Source: Pocillopora verrucosa
Lineage: Eukaryota > Cnidaria > Anthozoa > Scleractinia > Pocilloporidae
Reading direction: 5' to 3'
Assembly: GCF_036669915.1 (NCBI RefSeq)
Contig: NC_089319.1
Coordinates: forward strand, 16,409,512-16,473,511
DNA length: 64,000 nucleotides
Shown: positions 25,301-44,492 of the stretch, piece by piece
Numbering within the stretch: position 1 is the stretch's first letter
Layout: each line of letters opens with the position of its first letter
The notes under the pieces: generated by a model
What the model saw: the letters and a program-made list of their open reading frames with translations, nothing else
Told to the model about the DNA's origin: nothing
The model's database searches: none
Program-made: the position numbers and the translations under genes

Positions 25301-28300
25301 ACCGTTCGCATTTTCGTGTTTCAGCTCGCACACATTCAATATCGAGATATATTTATATTCAAACATTTGCGTTCGCAAGCGAAATGTTTTGAGGTTTCTA
25401 CGGCATGGAACATACCATGTAATAGTGAGGGGAGGGTCGTACTTTTGTCAGTCACCTAAAGGTGGGGAGTCAGGAGTTTTTTTAAATTAAAATGCAAGGG
25501 AGGGCCAACACTCTTTTTGGAATTCAGTAAAACACCAAACTTCCCCAGCCCACCCTTCCAAGAAAAAACGTACCTTCCCTTAAGTTAGTATCTCGCGCAC
25601 TTTTAGGATCATCTTTCTTTCGTTGTTAACCCCGATCAAACGGTCATGATAGTTGGTGATGATCGATGATAGTTTTCAAATTTCATTGACTATCATGTTT
25701 GCGTTCAAACGGTTCATGATAGTAGATGGTAAAATCCCTCAATGAGGTCGCGCAATTACAAACGAGTATGGCGCCCGCTGAGGTCAGTGATTTCAGTGGC
25801 ATTCGAAATTTTAGGCCAGAGGTTACGAGTTTAAGATAGTGAAGCTTACCAGGAGATGATTAGAATGAATTTAGAGACATTCTACGAAATTTTGACTGCT
25901 ACTTAAGTCATTTTACCATTTGCCATTTCGATTTGAGCCCGTTTTCGGCAAAACTGCTGACCGAAAATTTATCATTCACTATCATCCGCTCGTTCAAAAA
26001 GGAAAAAACTATCATCAACTGTCATGTCGAATTTGAACATGTCCAAACTACATGATAGTTGATGATGACAGTGATGATAACAGTGCATGATAATTCGTGT
26101 CCAAACGCGCGTGATAGTTGAACTATCATCAACTATTATGACCGTTTGAACAAGGTACCTCGCGCGCTTTTAGGATTCTCTTTTATTCGATTTTTACGTT
26201 ACTATCTCGCGCACTTTCAGAATTCTCGTTCATTCGTCTGTTACGTATGTATCTCGCGCACATTTAGGATTCTCTTTTACGCGATTGTTACGTAAGCATC
26301 TCTCGCACTCTCAGGCCGGATTCTCTTCCGTTGTATAGTTATTTTAGAATGCTGTGCACTTTTAGGACTCTTTCATTGAATTGTTACGTTAGTATATTGC
26401 GCTCTTGTAGGAATATATTTTATTCGATTGTTACGCTAGTATCTCGCGCTGTTCAGGATACTCCTTCATTCGTAAGTTTCGTTGGTATCTCATGCATTTA
26501 TAGGATTACCTTACATTCTATTGCTACTTTAGCATCTTGGGCACTTTCAAGATTTTTCTTCATTCGACAAGAGATTTAATTATTTTGCGTTTGATTGTTA
26601 CGTTAGTATCTCGCATACTTTTAGGATTCTCGTTCATTCGACTGGAACGCTAGTATTTTGCTTAATTTCAGCATTTTAAAATTAGCTCAAAGATGAAAAC
26701 GACATGATCTAAGCGTGATCTCAGTTGTGATCTCGTCGAACGGCAGGAAAGGTGCAAAAAAGTGGCGTGTAAAAAGACAAGTCATCGATGAAGTTAGTTA
26801 TCTTTCGATATTTCAGTATTAGGTTAACTTTTAAACGAGAGTCGGTAAAAATGACGATAAACTGAGAATTTTTGGATATCTGGAGACTAGTTAACCATTT
26901 TAAAGATTCTTCCAGACTGTTGCTAACAAGTGACTAAAAAAGATAGATTATTTAAACCGTTTGACGGTTAATATTGATTTTCATTGTGGACGTTTGACGG
27001 TAAACATCTATTTTTTTTGACGGTTGACCCCACTGAACCCTTGCAAATGCTTGTGTTACACTCTGAAGGTAACAAATGCGTTATTGAATCACGATGTAAG
27101 AAAACGCTACACAAATTTGTGAACTATTTTTTAAAAATATGGCGAAAAAGTGGTATTTTGAAGTGAATTGGTATCTTGAACTAAAAAATTGTATGACAGT
27201 TACTTAGATAATATACTAAAACAGTTAGGTGCTACAGCACAAAAAGATGATTTTAACGTTCTAATTCCTGCAACGATTTTTATATTTTCGGGTGCCAATC
27301 CCGCGCGTGTTTCTCTTAAGTCGTGATTTAACAATGATTTTTTTTAAAGTTAAATTCAAACTGTAACACAAACATTTAACACTGAAGTGGGAAGAACTGA
27401 AGGGGAATAAGTAATGTCGAAAAGGTGCTTCGCAAACTTGAGAATGTTGTTTGATTAATGCAAATTATCATACATTTAATTTTCAATTACCACCTTTTTA
27501 TGTTTGTTTTATCAACATTTGATATTGTTTAAGAAGATATCTTCCTAGGTGCTGAGTGTATCTTTATATTATCATTATGATATGGAAAAAGCATTGAACA
27601 CAGTTTGATACTGAAAATCGACAAAAAGATTGTTAAAAATGAAATGAGAAATGGCAGTTCTTTATTTTAACAGTCATTTGAAATACGGAATATTTAATTG
27701 CGCGTTATCAGAAGAACAGAAATAATGTATTTATCCAAAGGCCGAGTTTTTCTATTTGGTGTCAAGAGAAGATAAATTCATCGTCTCTCGTTGGTGTAAG
27801 AAAAAAACAAAACAAAAACAAAAACAAACAAACAATAGTCAGGCTATTGGTCGATTTTCTTGTTCTGGAAATAATTAGTACTCAAATCCAATTGTTCTTT
27901 TTCACGCAGCACACACCAAACGATTTTTTCAACTTTGTGGAGGAACCTCTGAACATCAAAGTTGGAGACGTGTCAACGGTATTAAATGTCAGACAGTAAT
28001 AACAAAGTAAAAGTTATTGTAAATGTTATTTCGTGAAATACTGATAATCTCATGTGTATAGTTAACGCTGCAGGATAGTTATAGGGTTCAGGAAAGAAAC
28101 AGCGCAACAATTTCAAAAAACATCCCAGGAAAAAAGCCACTCAACTTCTCCATAACAGCTATGGAACAACTCTTGCTGTTTTTTGACTGCCATCATTTAA
28201 ATCAGCAATTAAACATCGGTTGCAATAATTAAGAAAATTTAGTAATATAGATGTTAGTTGGTTTTTTTTTTCGGAGTATCTGGCAATATTTACACATGTA

Positions 28301-31300
28301 TGCTTATATTGTTTTCCTTTTTTTCATTATCGTTTATCCTCTGATTCCTTAAAATGTCTTCAGCCATTTCACACGTAAGTATGACTCTGGTAAAATGTAA
28401 AAAACGAGTATTACATCTTCTGTGTTTATATATAGTTACCGCTGAACTGGAAACTAAAGGGGTAGTTACCTTTATGTTTACAGAGTAAAGCTGCGTATAA
28501 GAACAGATTGTCAGCAGTTTGAATTGAAAGATGACAACAATAATGAAGAAGTTTACAGTATCGATCTGGAACCTGTCACGAGTCCATCAAAAGAGAGCAA
28601 TTTACAAGAATCATCCATACAGCAACAACAAGTTGAAGCAAACAATCCTGTTGTAAGTATTATACTTTACGATATAAAAGACAGTTGAAAGTTAGATTAG
28701 GATCCAGTTTCTTGCTCTTGTACTTTGTATAGCCAAGACCAAAATCCACACAAAGTAATAGAAAATAATTACTATTCATATGTCTCCCTCTCAAAATCAT
28801 AGACTTAAATTCAATTATCTGCTTCAACATAACTCACAAAAGCTTTGCATTGACACCTAGATCCTGTAGCAATATGTGGGATATTCAGTTTTTACGGGTC
28901 TCATGTAGTCTGGTGGGGTTAGAGCATTCAAAGCCTTACTTTCCGGATTCTCGATGCAGTGAGAGTGTCTTAATTTCACGTCTACTATTCAGTGGCGAAT
29001 ATTATGTAATGTGTGGTCTCGAGAGCATATGAAATGCTTAGCCTTGTTAGAGACTACTTGGATACGTTGTTTGATCGTGTGAAGAAGGAAATAAGCGTTC
29101 TCAGAGCTGATATTTAATTTGACACAGAAATCCCTTTCATCTCCGTGTGACATTGAACAAGAAGGGGGGCAAATGTCTGAAGAGATCAGAGAAGTAAAGG
29201 ACAAAGGTTAGACTTCTTTACCTTAATTGATCAAGAAACAACGGCCGTTATTGTGTTTTCCATGGTTTCACTCAGCATTGGAGTTTTTTGTTTCGCCAGG
29301 ATTGGAGGTTATGGACTGTGATCAAGAACTTCCTGGTAAAAATATATGGTTACTCCTGACTTTGAAATTTGTCAGATCGTAGGGTAATAGTTACAACTGA
29401 TGAGATAATAAATCTTAAGGTTGTATAGAAAGGAAAATAATATTTTTTCTTTCTTTTCTTCTGAAAACAAGTTACCTGCCTTTTCGCGTTCTCTGCGGTC
29501 TCAAAGGATCTAGCCATCGCTAATGCATCTTGATTTAACTGTTAGATAACGGTTTGCACAATAGCCAAAAAATAATTGAGATAACCATCGGGCGATCCTT
29601 CCCATTTCAGATCCTCCAATACTCCCACTTTCACATGATTATTAAGACCTACTTGACCTAAAACTGAGAAAGTTAAAAAAACCTTCTTGGTATGCTTGTA
29701 ATAACTTTACTATCGTACGCTTGTTCTGCACCAGTTCCGGTACAAGTGCCAATTTACCCCTTTTCATTCCATAGATCAGTCTCAACAGGATGGAGAAGAG
29801 GTCATCAATGTAAAATGTCCTTGTGGCAACGATGAGGTATTTGCAATGCCTGGACACTTATTTTATAAAAGAATAACTTTGTTTTAAGTTTATTTTTGAT
29901 TAAGAATGCGGCTATGTCATGCATATCTTTTAAGATGCCAGTTTACTATTACAATAGTGAGTATCATCTTTTTAGTTTCCTTACAGAAGTAATCTTGACG
30001 GCCGGATAAGCAAAAGAACATTAGCTACAATTTTTTCAATTAGACGCATCTACTATATCATGTAATGTAGTAAGACGTTTTGTAAGCTTTACTAACGTTA
30101 ACGCCGCCTGCCTTTAGGATGAGGGCTTAATGATACTATGTGGAGTCTGCAATAACTGGCAGCATGCAGTCTGTTTCGGCGTCTTAAAACAAGAGGAAGC
30201 TCCAGAACTTCATGTATGCGTGGGTTGCTCTAAGGTAGCTCTAATTTGAATTCCTTTAGTGGTGCCTCTGATTCATCAGCTCATAAATGTGCACCTTAAC
30301 GTATACTGAGTGTCCGTTCGTTTTAGGGTGAGTACAGTGGGAAGTGTACAGATTCTTCACTGGTTAACCTCAACACCATAGCTTTACAGGTACCTTTTAA
30401 ACTGAGTAAATGAATGGTTTTGAGACTTGATTTAAGTTAGATCCAACCTGCCGTATGTGTTAAGTGTAGCTAAAACGTCTTCCACGGAAAAAATTCTGAC
30501 TAAATTTTATTTATTTAAAAAATCATTCCTTTATAATTATTTGCGTTTGTGAATCAAACTAATTACAAATGCTGTTGCTTCCGTTTTATTTCCTATTTCT
30601 CTTGCTAGGCTACGTGTCTTTGGCGCAGAACCTTAGTTGCTTGCAGCGAGTTGAACAGGATACTACCTAACACTTTGGCTCGTCACCTTAGTATGTATTT
30701 TTTCCTATTGCCTCTGACCATACCAAAGAATCCGGCAGTCCGTCATGCATGTTTTATACTTTTTTCAGAGTTAGAGATGAGCATCGCCCAAGGTTTAGTC
30801 AAACGTCTGGAAAAAGAAGGATTCATAAGAAGCACTTTAAAAGGAAAGAGGTAACTTTGTCATGAGAGTATCGGTTGATGTGATTATGATAAATAAATCC
30901 AGAATTATTGAACAGTTTTTTTATTTCTTTACCAGGCTTGGAAAAATTGTTAACAAGAAGAAACTGCAGGCGGAGGGTTTCGGGAAGTATTTCAGTCTAG
31001 GGAGTGGAAAGCTTGAAACTGAGGTTGACCTTTCAGACACGGTTGGTCCTGATGAGAATAAGTCAGAGGACGGGGTATGTTATAAGATGTACGCAAAAAT
31101 TCATACAGTTTATGCTGTAAGTGTTATATGCAAGCGCCCAATTTAAGCCCAAAATGGACGTATGGAGCATGTAATGCCTCCTTAGAAGTACTTGTGGAAA
31201 CTTTATTAAAGTTTAGAGATTTATAGGTTACCTACCCCATAGTTTGATCAGTAGGAAACCAGTTGGTTTACGACATGACATGAAATTTTCCGTAATATGC

Positions 31301-32179
31301 TCTGATGAATAACATTCTGAAATTTTTTATACTTGTCGGTTTATTTCTTTCTTATTTATTTTACATTAAAAATAGTTCCCGTTCTTTTTCAACTTAAGGT
31401 GGAGGCAATAGTTCAGAGATGCTCAAAGATGGATGTATCAGGAGCCTTAAAAACCTTTAAGAAAAAAGTAATTGCTAAGAATGCTTTGAAAAATTATGCC
31501 AGAGCTTAATTGATTTTTTTGTGCTAGAGGGTATAACTATGCTAAAGTCTTGATCAGACGCTTATTGCATATACAGAAGTGTTCGGTTCCAATTTACTAA
31601 CAAGTATTCAAGTATCACCTCAGTCGAGGCAGTGTTACTGTACATTGTATGTTGAGTGCCTCAGGAAATGCTTTTTCTTACCTGCACCATAGTAATGATG
31701 ACAATCATCTGCCAGGAATGAAGAGACAATGGTGTGTGCGATATAAATCAGTCCGACTTTACGGTCAAATTCTCGAGATTAAATTTTGAAGCTCATGTTG
31801 AGACTGTGAACTATTTATGTTATAAGATAATCTTCATATCGAAAACCGATGGAAAGACATGGGAAATCAGTAAAATTGAACAGATAGTCTGTTATTCTCA
31901 CACGTATTTTCATACCTTAGGTATGCAACAAACAGGGAAAACTGAAAAGGGCTGTTTCTCTTAAAGATGAGGTGAGTAAACTTAAAAGCAAAAACGCCTC
32001 TCAGACAAAATCATTTCCCTTGCATTCGCTTTCGTTACCATTTTATTTAGTTGTTTATTTTTGTATTTCTGTAGACAATGGAATTTGACATTTCCGACAG
32101 TCAAGAACAATGTTTTGAAGACCGTCCTCAATCAAAGAGAAGGAAAGCTAGTGTAGCAAAAAGTGCAATCCTGGTTTGA
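19377..32179 (+). CDS. HORMAD1: Meiotic HORMA-domain protein with PHD finger and winged helix
   Basis: Meiotic chromosome-axis protein, HORMAD1/Hop1 family, acting in recombination and synapsis control. Twenty-nine exons: 19377-19421, 19923-19956, 20049-20092, 20182-20204, 20411-20454, 20788-20851, 21072-21108, 21461-21481, 21568-21594, 22030-22056, 22521-22555, 22665-22733, 23033-23073, 23350-23391, 23511-23545, 27910-27978, 28364-28374, 28484-28652, 29128-29206, 29300-29335, 29775-29836, 30118-30234, 30327-30389, 30609-30690, 30769-30850, 30936-31074, 31399-31467, 31921-31971, 32075-32179; 573 aa, phases consistent. HORMA domain about 20-235: VKKLLAVAVSSITYLRTIFP, DDVMMTMKLLYYDEVTPPDY, PPGF, VGDVSTPFH. 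PHD finger about 332-375 with ligands C332, C334, C346, C349, H354, C357, C372, C375. Winged-helix-like segment about 400-480 (LVKRLEKEGFIRS). The tail SKRRKAS resembles the vertebrate C-terminus. Start chosen by MATAQ, shared with human HORMAD1. Confidence 0.93.
24855..25580 (-). mobile_element. Short DNA transposon inside the minisatellite
   Basis: Ends are inverted: 'gggaaggaagacacgttttt' on the left, and the reverse complement of the right end gives AGGGAAGGTACGTTTTTTCT. The minus strand from about 25250 to 24941 stays open for roughly 100 codons. It contains KISKGKYTCNIRPASDSNSE, an (SD)n run and SRYGRKRTRVPRENYLPW before a stop. That reads like the basic C-terminal tail of a mobile-element protein, but I do not recognise the family. 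Confidence 0.5.
25631..26155. mobile_element. MITE with ATGATAGTTGATGA sub-repeats
   Basis: Terminal inverted repeats 'gatcaaacggtcatgatagttg'-like and, inverted, TTCAAACGGTCATAATAGTT. The interior repeats 'catgatagttgatgat' several times on both strands, giving strong self-complementarity. It splits the 47-bp minisatellite cleanly. Confidence 0.65.
28364..28374 (+). other. HORMAD1: 11-nt microexon of HORMAD1
   Basis: TGTCTTCAG acceptor, CCATTTCACAC, GTAAGT donor. It supplies P-F-H plus two bases of the next threonine, joining VGDVST to VKLRIRT. This rebuilds the conserved VSTPFHxxKVK motif; skipping it would shift the frame. Confidence 0.85.
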
Positions 32180-32415
32180 TTTCAAACTGGAAGGAAACTT
32201 ATTGAATCAATTTTTGTATTTTTTTAGCTGAGCTCAGTTGCGCTAAACAATTTTAATTCGCGATGGTACATTCCTGCTCCTTTCTTACGAATTAATGCTA
32301 ATGCGCTGTATTTCACTTTGAACAACGTTAAAAAAAGAGTATTGACGAAAAAGTTTAAAACAGCAGAATTTGCTTGTATTTCAGAATTGGAAATTATTTC
32401 ACTGTCAGTTTCCTA

Positions 32416-32477
32416 AATAAAAATTGTTTGAAATCCTTATTTTTAAATTTTTTTGTGTGTGATTTTGGTAAAATAAA
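32416..32477 (+). promoter_or_regulatory. HORMAD1 polyadenylation signals
   Basis: AATAAA at 32416-32421 and 32472-32477, about 240 and 295 bp after the stop at 32179. Confidence 0.5.
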
Positions 32478-32855
32478 TGGAGAAAGAGCTTCAATTCGAG
32501 ATTTCATTTTATAGGGACGCGCCATTAGAAAGCTATGACGGAAAGGAGCTGGGCTTATTAACTTTAGACTGCCAAAAGCGCACTTGTTTGTGTTTTCGGC
32601 GAGGATAAGGGCTGTCCGCCCCCTTTTTCCTCACTTTTTCGGGGGCGAAGAAGGCGAAAGCGCGAAAAGTCCAGTCCGCTGCCCATCGAGATAGCGAAAG
32701 AGGGAACTAGTCCAAGCGAACGTAAGATTTCAGATTGGGAAAAGCTAATCGTTCAAAATTTTAGAGCAGTCAAACTCACTGTTTCGTGATAGCTGGCATC
32801 TTTTTTTCCTTTACCAGTTGAATAATTGTTGCAGATTGAATTTGCGTCCTTTCAG

Positions 32856-32948
32856 AGTACGTTCTCTCCTATGAACCGGTTGTCATCTCTGAAAAGATCT
32901 CGGCTGGAGTATTTTTCATCTCTAGTGGCTGAATTTCAGGAGCTCTGA
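32856..32948 (+). CDS. Candidate alternative last exon of HORMAD1
   Basis: Acceptor GTCCTTTCAG followed by a 30-codon open frame in phase 0 (STFSPMNRLSSLKRSRLEYF, then SSLVAEFQEL) and a stop. AATAAA follows at 32985-32990 and 32992-32997, about 40 bp beyond the stop. That layout suggests a true terminal exon. It could splice from a weak phase-0 donor CTG|GTTTGA at 32174, or from the phase-0 exon ending at 31971. It could instead belong to an unrecognised small gene. Confidence 0.4.
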   Translation, partial: STFSPMNRLSSLKRSRLEYFSSLVAEFQEL

Positions 32949-33191
32949 GGGACCGTAGGGACTTACTTAGGTTGGTCACAAAAAAATAAATAATAAACTT
33001 TGCCATAAGTAAAACGAAATGTTTTGAAAAGTTTCATTTTTTTAAAATCTTCTAGCACGAGGCACTAGCTCTTTCCCAGTCCTCTCATGACGTACAGTTG
33101 TATTGTGAGCGTGCTTGTTGGCGCTTGACCGCAGCCATCTGAAGGCTCTTATTGTAAAAAATTGACAAACAGTCTGCACGTGCTCAGAATA

Positions 33192-40830
<7,639 letters not shown>

Positions 40831-41595
40831 TATAAGAGTGAAAGCCTCTACTTGTACAGTAACAAGACGATATTCTTAATATAAAAGATGCTGCTGGTTA
40901 GCATGTCATTAGTAGAGCATATGTTGTTTATGATATCAATACCAGATTACAGAATCACGTTTATGAAGGAAACGTCAGCATCTTCTAGCTGTAGTGTTGC
41001 CAGTTAAGCACTGTAAGAAGTCTGTCTTCATTCAAGCACTAGAGGTAGAGCTTCTTTTAAACGTACCTGGCAAATTGCTGACAAACTCGATAGAGACACA
41101 ACGAACACAGTGACTATGTTGGTGATGTTATAACCTGATGGCAATGAAGGGCAGGAGATGGATTAAGGAAATTATGAAATAGATCGATCAAATTGTTGTA
41201 TGGAGACTGGCAGGGACCATTGGCAAATAACATATGTAATGCGTTTATCACTGGAAGACAAAAATTCGAAATTGACTCGTACTAAGCCATTCGAAAAAAA
41301 ATGAATGTTGGGCGTCATTATTTTAATATTCTTTGTTGGACATTCTCTCTACGGGTTTCGTTTGGTGTCATCAGGCAGTTTTCTCTACAGACAGTTTTAT
41401 TTGTTCCATTTTCAGGCAAGAGCACTTCAAATACAAATTGCTTTTTTGTTATCTCCGTCCCATTTAGTTCTGTCTTGGTTAGTTTAGCTTGTTTAAATTT
41501 TTCTTATTTACCTGAACTAACATTTAGCCTTGGTAAACCAACTCTCCATGAGCGTTTATTATGAAATAGTTTAAATTATTGCGAAAATGTAAGCC

Positions 41596-41601
41596 AATAA
41601 A
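41596..41601 (+). promoter_or_regulatory. PRMT1 polyadenylation signal
   Basis: AATAAA 766 bp after the PRMT1 stop; the first good signal downstream. Confidence 0.5.
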
Positions 41602-43145
41602 AATGTATTACCCTACGATTCCTAGTGTAATAATGCTGAACTTTCACTCTACCCGCTAGACAGGTAGTAGTACTGATACATGTGTTACTGACCAAGCAGG
41701 AGGTCAAGATTGCTGGATATTGGCCAAGTTCTTTTTACTTTTTTTATTTCAATTTTTGTGCTTTTATTGACCAAAACGACCTCGAGGCCCATATAAACGT
41801 AAGGGACAACTAACTAGTGATCTAGACAAAAAAAGCTTCGTCGAAAAAGGATTTATTGTGTGGCAAAAGTATAAGACGAAAATAATGTAAAATAAATAAA
41901 TGCAACACATTGTGGGTTTCCTTGTTTTGATTTCATGAAGAAAAAGTTCCCGAGGAAGTTGTGGAAGATGGTACAAGCATGCTCACTGGAAATTGAGCTT
42001 GAGTTTCTTTATGTGTAGTAATTGCCATGACAGTCGCACACTACCCAGTAAATCATGTCTTTATCTCGTGGGTCGTAAGTGATTGATCTTCAAATTAAAG
42101 TTACTTTATAATGGTCCATATCATCTCAAAATTATTCTTGAGGCGGTTGGAAAAATCCGAACGACCACATGAACATCAGACTGAGATATTTAATTTTGTT
42201 CTCAATTTAGTTAAAACAACCTCTATCTCTTTTTTCTTGTACAAGTGAACTGAAAACTAACTTAATCCCACCCACACTTTACGTGATCACCCAAAGTCAT
42301 TGTGGTGTCACGTAAACTCCTTTAACCGGTTATCTATTTTTATGTCTGATATAAATTTGCTCTTTCCGTTCACTGGTTAACCCGAAGTCATTTTAATGTT
42401 TCGTTAGTCCCCTTTAACTGGCTATGTTTTACTTCTGTCTAATTTTAATGAATGGTAAATTTTGCTCGATCCTAATGTAAACGTTAAATTTTTCTTCATC
42501 TTGAGCAGCGTCTATGAAGAGTTCGTTTGGAGTCCTTTTTACATGACTTAGGCTGGTGTCTATATTTCAGTGTACTTTGTCTTCAAAATATTACTGTCGT
42601 ATCACGCGATACTTTTGTCTTTGTTTTTCTGCTTTGACATGTTATTTTTAAAGGTGATTTCAGCCTATCATTGGATTAACGTCTGAATTTTATTTTTATA
42701 TAGAAATTTACGTGACAGTTAACCTTGAACCCCATAGATTATTTCCATCACAACATGTTCCATGTTCAGTCTTCGGGTTAGGTATAGTTCGGAATTGTTT
42801 CATTAATAAAGTTTGTGTTTCTTTTTTGTTACGAAAGCAAGGTATGGCCATAAAAGTAAATCAGAATTGTCGATTGTAGTAAACACTGTCAATCACTATT
42901 GAACGCATGCAGGGATTGAGACCTATGCTGATGACTGACTTCATCTAAAATTACCGCTATGATGATTGATACGTTTGGCTTTTTTTTCCAAGACAAGAAT
43001 GAAGGTCAGGGGTGGAAAACAAAGCAGGGAAGAAACCTTTCATCCGAGACCTGTATGTTGATTCATTCTTGAAGATTTAAAAAACTTTAACGCCGAATTC
43101 CTCGTGGTCGTTTTTCTTGGTAGTTGAATTCTAAAACTGAGACAC

Positions 43146-43354
43146 TTAACCCTTTCACTCCCAAGATCTCATTAGTAATTCTCCTTACTGTCTTACAGTT
43201 CTCGTGATGTTTGTTTGGAGAATTTTGTATTGGATCAACTTATATTCTCTTAATTTATATTTTTCTTTATTCTCATCACTTGTCTGCTTGATATTGTATT
43301 GATATTGTAAGGATAAAATTCTGTCTTAGTCACTCATGAGAGTTAAAGGGTTAA
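43146..43354. mobile_element. MITE, TTAACCCTTTCAC subfamily
   Basis: Starts TTAACCCTTTCACTCCC and ends GAGAGTTAAAGGGTTAA, an imperfect inverted pair. The interior 'agtaattctccttactgtct' differs from the 7282-7489 copy, so this is a sister subfamily. Confidence 0.7.
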
Positions 43355-44315
43355 AAGTGTTAATATCAAAACCCTGTTTTTCGGAAAGATAGCTAAGTGG
43401 ATTGTCGCGTAAAATTCACAGTTTGTGGTTCGGCCAAGGTCGTTGCTCCGCTCCCAGGTCTAAGATTGTTGTCAGCTGAGGTGACGAATTGTGTGAACAG
43501 CAGGAAGGATCATCATTCGAACAATCACAGAATAACATGAAATCTACGAACGAACTTTGGAACGTCATGTGTATGTATCTTGCTTACGGACCAACAATGG
43601 ATTATAAATATGATATATTATAAGCTGAATTACGCACGCAGTTTGATTGGTTCTTTCTAATGATCTATTGGAGGTCAGACGCATAGATGAACGATTGTTT
43701 GCTTGTTTATCATGCCGGGCGTTTGTTCAGTTATAGATCACAGAAGGCGTAAAAATGTGGTAAGGACGTCGGGGACAGACTCGGTTACGCCTCTTGTGCC
43801 GCCTTTTTGTTGTCATTAGTATGCATATTCTCCATAATGTTCTCCATACATTTTCCGAAGGTGCTAACAAGGAGAATTTGTTTAACAATCAAGAGTTTGT
43901 TTAGGTTACTTTTTGATCATTTCCTTTATTCTCTAATATTATACATGAAAACATTACTCGGTTCTGATTGGTTAAGATAAATGCAGTTTTCAGGTAATTC
44001 AATGCAGAGTAGGGTTAATTCTGTGCCAAGGAGGTAACAAACCAGACATTCTGATTGATCAATAATCAAAGAAACTCACAGATAGCCAATCAAATGGGAG
44101 CCTTGGATGTCGCCACATTTGGCCACGCTGCAGACTTTGGACTTTTTTGCGCCTTAAAGATGTGAAAATATCATTTCTTTGTATATTGCTGTTTTGATCG
44201 TACACGGTTGTTCTGACCGAATGCACAGGTTTCAATAAATTATTTTTGCACTTAATGCGCGCGCTTTGCTTCTGCATAATTATGACAAGCTATCTCGTAT
44301 TTTTTCATGTACATT

Positions 44316-44492
44316 ATTAATACGTAATCACATGATTTTTCTCGTGCAGTTTGGAATAAATAAGCATTTGTTAATTTTTTCAAGGACCAAAAATTGCACG
44401 AGCCTGTAGGGCGAGTGCAATTTTGTTAGTCTGAAAAAATTTATTCGAGTTATTTATTCCAAATTGCAATCGAAATCATGTGATTACCTATT
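44316..44492. mobile_element. Palindromic MITE
   Basis: Arms 'taatcacatgatttttctcg' + 'tgcagtttggaataaata' on the left and 'ttatttattccaaattgcaa' + 'tcgaaatcatgtgatta' on the right pair almost throughout. The centre 'aaattgcacgag' / 'gagtgcaattt' also pairs. Related to the outer ends of 18805-19140. Confidence 0.75.

Larger units (their letters stand above)
23944..27030. repeat. Nested repeat composite in a HORMAD1 intron
   Basis: Most of the 4.4-kb intron. Left (23944-24020) and right (26954-27030) flanks each hold three copies of an 'accgtcaa(c/a)'-type motif in opposite orientation, as in a fold-back transposon. Between them a minisatellite of about 47-bp units ('cgttagtatctcgcgcactt' + 'ttaggattctctttcattcg') occupies 24560-24850, 25583-25628 and 26156-26670. 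It is interrupted by two smaller elements (24855-25580 and 25631-26155). Confidence 0.65.
32180..33191. other. Intergenic/promoter gap between HORMAD1 and PRMT1
   Basis: Holds the poly(A) signals and candidate exon listed above, then the PRMT1 promoter region. The motif GCAGCCATCT at about 33133 resembles a YY1 site. No TATA box is obvious. Confidence 0.5.

Noticed and set aside
29611..29650. Possible HORMAD1 exon after the acceptor CCCATTTCAG
   Set aside because: In the required phase it reaches a stop within 12 codons, and skipping it joins 29335 to 29775 in perfect phase into the PHD finger.
42930..42970. C/D-box snoRNA (two TGATGA-like motifs)
   Set aside because: No paired D box with terminal stem could be found.
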